Assembly: GCA_017591395.1 (NCBI GenBank)
Contig: WEDG01001310.1
Coordinates: forward strand, 346,001 to 410,000
Length of the DNA: 64,000 bases
Origin: Schistocephalus solidus
Lineage: Eukaryota > Platyhelminthes > Cestoda > Diphyllobothriidea > Diphyllobothriidae
Direction: 5' to 3'
The first letter of the stretch is position 1. Every line of letters starts with the position of its first letter. A program made the position numbers and the translations under genes. Below the pieces are notes generated by a model. It was given only the letters and a program-made list of their open reading frames with translations, had not been told where the DNA came from and did no database searches. Below, one piece after another: positions 54,941 through 64,000 of this stretch.

Positions 54941-55069
54941 AAGAGCGCAAACTCTTTGTTGGCATGCTAAGCAAGCAACAGAATGAGGAGGATGTTCGGC
55001 GCCTCTTCGAACCATTTGGAACTATCGAAGAGTGCACAATACTGCGAGACCAAAATGGAAATAGCAAAG
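54941..55069 (+). CDS. CELF-type RNA-binding protein, exon encoding first half of RRM2
   Basis: The exon follows a strong acceptor (TTTTTTCTCTTCCAG) and ends AAAG|GTTCGT. It is 129 nt, phase 1 to phase 1, and encodes [36 protein letters not shown] and QNGNSKG. KLFVGML is RNP2 of an RRM. The wording is that of RRM2 in CELF3/4/5/6-type (Bruno-like) proteins, closer than to CELF1/2. These proteins bind UG-rich RNA and control splicing, stability and translation. The next exon completes the domain. RRM1 and RRM3 are not seen in the window, so the gene extends to the right and probably has undetected upstream exons. Confidence 0.92.
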
Positions 55070-55730
55070 GTTCGTTTTAATTTTTATTTTTTTATATTAA
55101 AAAACATTTTACGTCAATCCCCTTCTGCGTTTGCAATTTATACGAAAATTCCTTATAATGGTCATATTTTATGTAAATTCCGTGATATAACAAATTATTA
55201 CAGATAATTTGCCGTACTGAAAGCCCTGAGGTGAAAGATCTAGCACAAAATACGTGATTACAAACGAAATCAGGATTCGTCTAACTCGCATGCAAATAAC
55301 ATGTGTGCATGAGTGTTCTTCGAGTGAGCACCTCCAAACCCAATATTGATTTTTAATTTGACTTAATCATTACGATATTAGTCAACGCAGCTTATGATTT
55401 ATCACGAGAAAATTTTGTTACTGTAAAAGCCGTTCACCTCACATCCTCTAAGGTATCAACTTCAAAGAAAGGAGCGTTATAAAAGCGAAAATGTGGGTTG
55501 AGTAATAGAACAGTACATGCATTCAGGAAAAAAATTCGCAGAAAAAAATAAAATACTGTTTGAATATGCATAGTTATGATTAGATATAGCGATGTATAAC
55601 AGAGAGGCTACTGCAGTAAAATACTAAAAGTTACGGAACAACCGTCCAGTCTCTCAAAAAATGATTACCTAAGTAATAAGTAAATTCTCCATGAATTCAC
55701 AAGCATGTTGGAATTTCCTCATAGTTCATT

Positions 55731-55731
<1 letters not shown>

Positions 55732-55784
<53 letters not shown>
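55732..55784. repeat. (TA)n tract
   Basis: About 25 TA units, directly followed by PLE-like terminal sequence. Confidence 0.95.
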
Positions 55785-55787
<3 letters not shown>

Positions 55788-55880
55788 GGCGATCACAGGA
55801 TGAATAGGTGTATGATCTGACGTTTCTATGGCAGAAAAGCTACCATAAGTGGAGGTGAGTATCTTACCACGCTCACATTA
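55785..55880 (-). mobile_element. Orphan PLE terminus next to (TA)n
   Basis: The minus strand reads GAAACGTCAGA, then CCT and TGTGATCGCCTCTAATATA. This matches the D-type terminus in the order GAAACGTCAGAC, CAGAGATCGCC, (TA)n. A hairpin ATGG/CCAT precedes GAAA, but the upstream CTGATGA half is not recognisable. No coding part remains. Confidence 0.5.
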
Positions 55881-57069
55881 TATAAAGAGGATGACGGTCA
55901 GTTTAACACTGCATTCATTTTACGGGTTAACCTTAACAGTCCACACTATATATACATAATTTATTGTTTTTTTGTTTAATAGCGCTAGGTTTTTGCTTTA
56001 AATTTTAATCTAAGAATATTTTTCGCTTCTTGAAAGTATATCAACCTCTTTGCACTTTATATAGGCTCCCGAAATCTCATTCTAAATCTTATCCATTCAG
56101 GCAGGGTTATGCATACTTTATTAGAAAAATGTTGAGGCTCTTAGCACTGTGCTCTATAAATGGCTCAAAGATAACTAATAATTGTTCAAATACTGTTCTG
56201 CTTTAAAAAAATTAATACATCTCAAATTCATCCCCCCTCCTTTTGAAAACGTTTTTAATTTAAAAATATGTATATTTTCCGGCGTAACGATTATATGTGG
56301 CATAACTCCTAGAATAGAAGAGTAAATAGAAACTGCCATTTGGCATGGGTACTTATGCTCTTACTCGTAATCGATAGACAAAGTGCAAAATTGTTTAAGT
56401 GGCAAGCGCCTGTGCGATGTCTCCGCATATATGCTCCTTTAGAAGCCTATTATTTGGCCTTATAATCGCAATTAGTTTCATTTACTCCTATGCGCAGTTT
56501 GGAATTTCATGAACCAGAGTGCTCTCCTTGTTTGTCTTCTTTAAATGCTCGTGAATGTGTTATACATTTTTGATAGTCTTTAATCCACTGAACTTGAGGG
56601 TCAAATAAACGATAAAAATAATACTTCTTATCACAAACAGGTGATCAATTACCACCGCTGTCTGGATTTTCTGCTCTGGGACACACTATTCAGATATTAT
56701 TTACTCGGCCTTCTCATTTCTAAATTAATAAAACGTCTGCAACAGAGGAGGACATAGGGTTCTAAAATTCTAATAACCATCATTTATTTGGTATCGTTGA
56801 CCAGTCATAAGGATTCACCTCGGCATGGCAAACACATGCTTTTACTTGCAGTTTTAGATGGCAGTCGAGTGAAATTACGTCTACAAAGGCAGCATTAGAC
56901 GTTTATCTCAAGACTGAGCACTTCCAGCAGCACCCCACAATCAAAATAAGACGGTCAATATATTCCGTGTGACCTGAATTGGGTGTGACATAGCGCGCCT
57001 AGTTTAAAGGCTCGTGCCCCCTAAACAGGCCACGTAGTAGATGCGTTGGACCAACGCGGGGGCCAAATT

Positions 57070-57375
57070 AGGGCATGGCAGGCGTTATTCGGGTTGCGCT
57101 CCCATAACAAATGCCGAACATGGAGGTGTGGTGGCATGACTAGGGGCGGCTAGGGCTTAGGGGACCCAGCCGCGCCAGCTACCTTCGTCCTCTCCCGCCT
57201 CCGGTCTTCTTGACTTTGTCTTGACACCGGGCTCAGGTGGGGGAGAAGGAGAGAGTGCGGTAGATGCAGCGCAAGTCTGCTGTCACTTTAAACTAAATCA
57301 CGCGCAAGTCACCGTCCCTGCTCCAATTTCCCATGGAGTATACGGTGGACATCGTCGGACTACGACGGTCGAAAT
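57070..57375 (+). repeat. Rep-A copy
   Basis: Nearly the exact complement of 1,028-1,331 over ~290 bp, the best-preserved pair in the window. Confidence 0.85.
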
Positions 57376-57384
57376 GTAGTTTAA

Positions 57385-57520
57385 AGGCTCACTAGTTCAT
57401 GTCAGTTTGATCATCACGAGCAACAATGTCCGTCGTGTTCCCCACAGCACGGTAGGCGCCGGCACGGTGATCTGCGCATGAATTGACTTGCGCAGTGTCT
57501 TCCGCACTCACTTTCCAGAT
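57385..57520 (-). repeat. Rep-A partial copy, inverted
   Basis: CAATGTCCGTCGTG, CGGTGATCTGCGCATG and GACTTGCGCAGTGTC follow the minus-orientation Rep-A order. With 57,070-57,375 it forms an inverted pair. Confidence 0.55.
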
Positions 57521-58919
57521 AGGGGTTCAGTCAAAGCAAGGAAATCTTAGTACATTCTTTTCATAGAAATTGAGTACATTTTCCAAAAGGATTGCACCTT
57601 GTCAAAAACCATAGTAAATAACTTTGGACGGTTAATGCGAAAGGAAAGTTTTTATAGTTCAGAGCAAACATTTCACGCTCACTATTCACCTTCAACTCAA
57701 CCCCAACAATGTGTTCTCCGTCTGGACAAGGTTGCTGCTTGCGTACGTACGGTGTTCGTGCTATCGATTGATGTATGCCCAGTCCGACTTCACTTAGGCG
57801 TTGAAATACCTTTTCTGTGGTAGTTTGAAGTGAAAAGCGTGCCTCTGTTAATGTAGTATACATTGCTTGTGAAAAGTAAGTGTTTCGTTTGCAAAGCATT
57901 GTTGTGCTTTCATGAGTACACTGCTATTTTTAAACTGTATAGTATACAGAAAGCACAGTTTTATCCAGAGATGATTGAAATCGTCACTGGACAAAAAATA
58001 TCTTTTTCCCAACTCGGTGGTATGATGAGCGAGGGAAAAAACGTTGGAAAAAAGTACGCTGAGATAAGAAGCTAGCTTTAAGTGTTTGTATTCCGGCATC
58101 TTGCCACTTCTGAAATAGAATGAGAAAATCAATGTAAGTTTGCCAACGAGACAGTATTTGATAAAGAATACAGGGTAATTCACGATAGAGTAGACGGAGC
58201 CGATGCTTTATTAATGATTTTTATTAGATGCATCAACGCACAAAATTGGAAAGTTTAGTCTGCGAAATGCTTTGTAGTTTACGGTCACGATGTTGTATTA
58301 ACTATAAATTAATAAGGAATCTTTTCGGCGGAACGTATCATGTGCAAGACACATACTTTACTGTATATATACTCTTTAGTAAAGCAATATGAGACCACTA
58401 GTAAATATCCACGTGGTTAGCAGTGGATCAGGGGACAAGAAACTTCCATGTCATTTGTGGGGAACATGGATAGGTCTTTCTTTAAATGAAGCGAGTAGGA
58501 AAGATGGGAAGGTAGAGTAACACCAGTGAATTTAAAAGTTGGGGCTTCAGAGCGAAATTCAGAAAAGAGTGTTTGAAAGATGTTTGCGTTTTTCAAATGC
58601 TTAGGTGTTTTTAATTATTCTGGGGTGAACGATTTCTGATGATCATACTTAAGCATATTTAAAAAGACTTAAGTGATGGAATAATCCTTCGTCTTTTCGA
58701 GGAGGCAGTCGATGAAAAATTTCATAGATAAGCAATGCTTGGCAATTCACATTTATCCGTATGCTGCGAATAGCTGTGTCGAGAATAAGACGGAACTCGC
58801 GTCAGCTTGGCTGATCGCGTTTGAATGAAAGTGAGCTGCATACCAGAAATTGTTCCTTCAAATAGTTTCATAAGTCAAACGTTAGGAGAAACTATGAGAA
58901 GCCTTGAATGGCCACTCAA

Positions 58920-59240
58920 ATAGGACACTGAAAATGGAACAGCTCACAATACGCATGGCTTTTTGCTAAATTCTAAGGAAAGTATGTTTACTATTAAGGA
59001 AAGCGTTAAGTTTAGAGTTGAGTTTAAGTTGAGCTTAAGGGGGGAGTTTGGGGTTAGGGTCAGGAATAGGCTAAGGGTTAAATTTGTTCTCGCTTTGGCT
59101 GTAGGTGTAGGTTTAGGGTAGAGCTAGGGTAAAGATTAAGGTGACAGTTTTCTTTTATGTAACGGTTAGTGTTCTCATTAAGACACGATTATCTTTTCCC
59201 TTCCTGAAATTTAACGGAAGGCCATCGATTTTAAGTCGGT
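58920..59240 (+). repeat. G-rich interspersed repeat Rep-B, copy 1
   Basis: It opens GGACACTGAAAATGGAACAGC, passes through degenerate TTAGGG/TTAAGG-like tracts, and ends CCTTCCTGAAATTTAACGG(A)AGGCC. The same order recurs at 59,550-59,880 and partly at 21,275-21,395. Confidence 0.65.
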
Positions 59241-59549
59241 TGGGTGGTTCCTGTGTCCTGTTTAGGGGCGACCATAGAATGCATTCCTACTGGTTTCCTT
59301 ACCCTTTTCCCCAATATCTTCTGTTTACCGGAAGTTCGTTTCGCAACTGAGATTGTGGCGTCCAACAAGGCTCTTGAAATGACATTGATGTATTCTTTGA
59401 AGGACAATGTCTGTGTGGGAAAGTTGATGATGGCATGAATGTTGGTCACTGGTTTCGGAACACCCATGACTCGAAATGTGGTAAATTTGACCCAGCTCTG
59501 AGGCAAGAATTTGGCGACACTGTTAAGTTCCTTCTTAAGGGTATGGCTG
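59241..59549. other. Segment between two Rep-B copies
   Basis: A 112-codon minus frame spans most of it (59,231-59,569) but shows no domain I recognise. It may belong to the same unidentified element. Confidence 0.3.
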
Positions 59550-59880
59550 CCAAAACGGGACACGGGCAAGGGAACCAGCTACAATACATGTGGCTCTGCA
59601 CTAAATTCCAAATAAATTATGTTTTTGATTAAGGTGAGGGTAGGGTTGAGTTTAAGTTGAGGTTTAGGGGAGAGTTGGGGGTTAGGGTCACGATTAGTCA
59701 AAGGGTTAACATTTTTCTCACGTTAGCTGTAGGTTTAGGTTTAGGTTAGAGCTAGGGTTAAGATTAAGGTGACAGCTTAGTTTTAGGCGTAGAGTTAGCG
59801 TTACGACATGGGTATATATACCCTTCCTGAAATTTACCGTAAGGCCAACTACTTTAAACAGGGCAGGGAGGTTTTTATTC
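59550..59880 (+). repeat. G-rich interspersed repeat Rep-B, copy 2
   Basis: Direct, diverged copy of 58,920-59,240, including GGGTTGAGTTTAAGTTGAGG, GGGTTAGGGTCA and CCTTCCTGAAATTTACCG. A further short relic lies at 61,385-61,500. Confidence 0.65.
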
Positions 59881-59959
59881 CCATACAAGGCATCACTGAT
59901 GGAATCTCCTCTATTTCGAGGCCTTGTGCTAATTTAGAAAGAGATTGAGATTAATAGGA

Positions 59960-60235
59960 CTGACAAAAACAAGGAAGACTCAAATGGCCATTTTTTGCTT
60001 ATTAGATATCATCAGCCAATCATACGCCCCCCAGGTGTTGCAGCACCCGAGACTCGAACTCGCGACCTGTTGGTTAGAAGTCCAACTCTGTGCCCACTGC
60101 ACCATGAGCCCGTTGTTTTGTGGGCTTCGATTGAAAATATTCACTATGTTAGGCAGGCACTCACCCACCGGTTACAAGACTCACTCGTGCCGTTATGTTC
60201 TGCAGCCACTTTCGTTAATATAAATGATATTGTTA
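59960..60235 (-). mobile_element. tRNA-headed SINE with hammerhead body (copy S6)
   Basis: The minus strand has the leader (CAGAACATAACGGCACGAG, then TTTTCAATCGAAGCCCAC), and a tRNA-like head with B box GAGTTCGAGTCTC. The body at 59,976-60,021 has GATTGG, core CTGATGA and palindrome AATGGCCATT. Stem II has decayed and GAAA reads AAAA, so it should be inactive. This copy shows the longest leader match to S1. Confidence 0.75.
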
Positions 60236-60294
60236 TTGTTGAGGTTAGATAGAATTTTGGTTAAATTTGGTTTAATGGTTTGAGTTTAGGGTAG

Positions 60295-60650
60295 GACTGA
60301 GAGAGAGATGCGCTTTATTTTAAAAGTATCATTTCAGAATATTTAGCAAACGTTCTCCATTCACAGTGGATAAAATTTGGTAAGCAAACGAGATAGCCCC
60401 GGAAGAAAACAGATGATACATATCTACCGAAAGCTGCAAATGTTGGCATCATGAATGGTCATCCGTGAATGAGTCGCAAAATCTGTGCCAGATTTTTTTA
60501 AATGGTGCTTGCTTCGTTTGCAAACCACCTCAATTATTTTGGTTTAACTAAACGAAAGAATGAGAAAATGGGTCAGCCCGAGTACACATAAGAAAATGCA
60601 CGTGTGAATAGAGGAGGAAAAATGGGGGCTCGCTTACAAAAGCCCATCCT
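60295..60650 (+). repeat. Dispersed repeat, partner of 34.3 kb
   Basis: Diverged copy of 34,300-34,700; see that entry for shared phrases. Confidence 0.55.
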
Positions 60651-62061
60651 GGAATTTTGCGCGGGACTGCCCATGATACCGGGCCTAACGCTCTTTTCTG
60701 ACCACAAAACAAATCAAGGTATCGAGCAATGCTAGCCATAACGGAAATATCTTTGCGTACAGTAACACAATCAGGTAACAGTATTTTGTTTACTATGATG
60801 TTTTTTAATACGATTGAGGAGACCAATGAGCCAGGGAAAAGTCGGAAGAATAAAGCAATCAGATTATCAAATGTCTTTAGAACATGAATGGATTTTACAG
60901 GACAAGAGATATCAAGCAACTTGAATTTCACAAAATAAAGTTGCTAAGCTAAGCCAAATTGCCACTGACAGAGAAGAATTGGTGAAAAAGCAATAAGATG
61001 ATAATATCAGATCAATTGGCTGCTATATTATTGAGAAAAGAAAAATATTTTTCAGTTTCGAGTATTAAAATTAGTGCAGATGCGCTTGATGTTACAAGTA
61101 AGTCATTCGAAACGAGGTGACACTCGTTCATGGAAACTGTAATGTTTTGACTGAATGCATTGTCATAAAGCTCCGCATAGGTCAATAAATTTTGTCCATC
61201 AGTTTCAATTTGTCAACGTTCTCAGATCTGGAAATATCAAGACTGCAACGAACAAGCAGCAGTTATATTTGATGGTCGGCATCTATTCAAATTATTGCCG
61301 AAGAAGCAATGTAAGAAATCCTAGATGGTCACATGAAAAATGACCATAATGTGGATATAAGGAAGCAGAGAGACTAAGCGTTTTATTTTAGGATTGCAGT
61401 GAAGTTTAGGGTTTGAGATAAGTTCGTTGTTAGGGCTAAGGTTAGCTTACGGTTAAAGTTCCGGGGTTAGAATCAAAACTCAACCCAAAGTCACCCTTCC
61501 TGGTCTTTTGCGCATGGTCGATTCCAGTACTGGGCTTCCTATTTTCGTGTCTGACTGCGAACATTTTATGACAAAAAGGAAGTATTAAAGGAAACACATT
61601 GCCTTCCCACGACATTGAATCCAGTTTTAGTACTTATGAAGACTTTCTAGTCCCTCATTTTCATAATTTTACAAGGTCATGGTTTTATGAATAAAGTTTT
61701 AGGAAATTATGATTTTATTAGTCTTTTTTTAAAGTGAAATGCTTGTCTTTTATAGAACGCAATAACTGTGAACAGCTGAGATAATTTACGCTTAAGTGTG
61801 TTTTGACGTAAATTGCCCAGGCATTTGCTTGTTTTGTATGCGGTCTCCTCGTCCGGCTGCTTTGCTATTTACCACGGTCTATTTGAATTTTGCTGCATTT
61901 TAGAACACACTATAAACTTTGCATTGACCTTTTGCTAATGAGACCTAATCTTTATGCAGTTTTTTACTAACGTTACTTTACTGTACTAATATAACTGCAG
62001 TGCAAAACTTGCAGTAGTATCCCTGACTAACACTGGTACGCTCTATCTCTCCTTTCCATAG

Positions 62062-62141
62062 GGTGCGCATTTGTCAAATTTTCAACTCAGGCGGAAGCCC
62101 AGGCGGCCATTGTTGCTCTGCATGGAAGCCAAACAATGTTG
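62062..62141 (+). CDS. CELF-type RNA-binding protein, exon encoding second half of RRM2
   Basis: After acceptor CTTTCCATAG the exon restores Gly with the preceding exon and reads CAFVKFSTQAEAQAAIVAL then HGSQTML. CAFVKF is RNP1, the main RNA-contacting motif. The exon is 80 nt. In CELF relatives this segment is followed by a Gly-Ala-Ser phrase in the next exon, which would place the boundary after TTG at 62,141 and make the donor GCAAGT, a GC-AG intron. An alternative GT donor at 62,146 would add residues not typical of the family. No further exon is recognised up to 64,000. Confidence 0.9.
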
Positions 62142-64000
62142 GCAAGTCTACGAATTTTCCTAACCAGTAATGCAATATTCGACTGCACTCCAGTTGCTAA
62201 TCCCAAGCAAAATAGGAGTTGCTTTCAGACTTTAAACAAATAAGCGCATGCATACCTCCGTTCAAAGTGCCCTCGAAATGGTGAAATCATGAAGGCAGAA
62301 ATTATTTTCTTTGGGATAGTCGATACACGATTAGCCACAGACCCGTACACTAAAAGGCCGCCGATTCAGTTCACATTTGCGCATTGTCATTCAAACCGCA
62401 TTCCTTCAAATATGCCGAAATTGCTTATTTCGATCCCAATTTGCTGCAATTTATGTAAATTTAGGTCTGCCATACAAGCATGGCAGAGTAGACTCAAGCT
62501 TAACTAGGTGTATTGGATCAAACATGCTACAGGAATTTCAGACGCCGGCCGTTTGTCTCCATCTGGGAACGAGAGTTTTTGATTTATGGATTTACTCATA
62601 TCATTACCTGCGTTACGACTCAATTTGTTTATTTGCATATGCTCCTCTTTTACATGGCTCAAGAGACTAGTAGTTTGATTTTAAACCGCTCCTTTATAAT
62701 TTTTCGAAGCAATTTCAAATGCCAAACCTTTTGATGAAAACCTTTGGCATTTTTTAAATTTATACTAGCATGCGGTATAACAGTTGACATACTGAAAAAA
62801 TACATTTCATTTCAGATAAGAATATTGCAGATATTAATAGTTTCATATCTACTCTAGAGGCATAATTAGAATTTTCACTGGCAATAACCAGAAAGTTGGG
62901 ATGCCTCGGTCAGTGCGAAATATGCCATATACTCATCCAAAATGCTGCCGTTCACAGAACTGAACTTCATCAAAGCTTGGTCCTTCTCAACAGTGCGAAG
63001 AAGTTGGATAGGTTAGGTTACGACATGACTTAATTGTACGAGATGCGTTCTTGGCACCACCACTTGTAAGAGTTCGTATTTTTCATCTAATGCAATTACA
63101 TTTTGAAAACTGGTCTTCAGAATAAAATAGCAGCTAACAAAGTAGAATAAAATTGTGGTGATAACAAATCTCAGCAAAATGAGTTAAATTGTTCGCTGTC
63201 AAAAAGGTAAAAAGCATCCTTGTCAAGTTGCAGGTAACCCTATAAATTTTAGTTGATGAGACCCATGTTTCACTTTGTTCGTCAAATGGTAACTTCAAAT
63301 AGTTGATGTGAACTAAAGACCCCAAAACCCTAACTATTGTAATAGTTATACGAAGAAGGTTGGTCGCGGAAGAGTGTGCAACTTCCAAATCTTAGAGCTG
63401 CCCACCAGAGGTTCTGTGTCTACCTCGCTGCGAAGATGCCAGACAGTTGTGTGAATTTCAGTATATTTCATCCTAGCCGAATATATGAACGCTGATTGGC
63501 TGATAGGTCTGATTGGCTCTCCTATTTGAATTATCTACATCTCGACTAAGACTTATTACAGGTTGTCAGCGGATTACAGCAGAATGTCCGAGTTAATGCC
63601 TCTACATATCAGAGTAGTATATTAATCTGCTACTGGTGCGCTAAATTCATCAAGCAAAAGGTCTGTAGGTAAGCTGCACTGAATACAGAAAGGAACACGC
63701 ACTTTTCTGTGTTCCAAATTATGTAATGACGAAAGCGAGGCATCGTTAATTGTCAGACACACCCATTGCCCTAAGCCTCTCCCCTAAACTTACTGCTTAT
63801 TGGCCGATTAAAATTTTCCTACTCTACCTTTCTTTACATTACCGTACAGACTACAGGATGAATAATCAAAAGTGTACTTTTGCTGAAATTGAATTCCTAA
63901 ATGGTTATAAGCGCTGAAGTAAATGAAAAGCATGTGTATTTGAATATACACTGGATAATTTTACAGGCTTGTGGATGTTCCGGGCTTTTGTCCTACAGGA
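62142..64000 (+). other. Presumed next CELF intron, to window end
   Basis: AT-rich with no exon, repeat family or RNA motif recognised. Confidence 0.5.

Larger units (their letters stand above)
55070..62061 (+). other. CELF intron (~7.0 kb)
   Basis: The intron joins two phase-1 exon ends. It holds a (TA)n tract with a PLE terminus, an inverted pair of Rep-A copies, G-rich repeats, SINE S6 and the 60.3-kb dispersed repeat, all listed separately. The remainder (55,200-55,700; 55,900-56,990; 57,530-58,900; 60,660-62,050) shows no gene. Confidence 0.85.

Noticed and set aside
55785..55880. Full hammerhead at the orphan PLE terminus
   Set aside because: The GAAACGTC half and a hairpin are present, but no CTGATGA-like core precedes them.

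Overview
This is eukaryotic, AT-rich, intron- and repeat-dominated DNA. A flatworm, most likely a diphyllobothriidean tapeworm (Spirometra, Dibothriocephalus or Schistocephalus type), fits best. That is an inference from the retroelements: an RTE-like LINE whose ORF ends in C2H2 zinc fingers, CR1/jockey-like LINEs, Penelope-like elements (PLEs), and a SINE-like family carrying a hammerhead ribozyme, reminiscent of the schistosome Sm-alpha repeats. There are no bacterial operons, CRISPR arrays or rRNA genes.

Layout. 0.3-2.4 kb: zinc-finger end of a decayed RTE LINE, interrupted by GC-rich Rep-A repeats. 6.2-13 kb: two decayed CR1/jockey-like LINEs (one 5'-truncated, one near full length), LINE 3' tails and SINEs. 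13.7-17.6 kb: SINEs, an RT remnant, more Rep-A. 17.9-24.3 kb: four PLE units bordered by (TA)n tracts. 24.4-25.8 kb: a four-copy 355-bp tandem array. 25.8-27.3 kb: a Ty3/gypsy integrase/LTR remnant between two oppositely oriented SINEs. 27.3-51.3 kb: mostly featureless AT-rich DNA with a few degenerate repeats and one foldback. 51.3-52.7 kb: a CpG-rich island. 54.9 and 62.1 kb: two exons of a host CELF-type RNA-binding protein gene (plus strand, running off the right end), separated by a 7-kb intron.

The most interesting signal is self-cleaving RNA architecture in three settings. (1) The 355-bp satellite has a complete hammerhead core on its minus strand in every monomer, and a diverged single copy at 43.3 kb keeps stem II through a compensatory base-pair change. 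(2) The SINE family joins a tRNA-like Pol III head to a body that folds as a compact hammerhead. (3) The PLE termini carry hammerhead-like motifs that also show covariation. A PLE supplying RT and GIY-YIG endonuclease lies directly beside the ribozyme array, which suggests, without proof, a retrozyme-like non-autonomous system using PLE machinery.

Only the CELF exons look like host coding sequence under constraint. Almost every retroelement ORF has stops or frameshifts; the exception is the 5'-truncated but open RT/endonuclease ORF at 23.0-24.2 kb. Family names come from recognised motifs, and no database search was possible.
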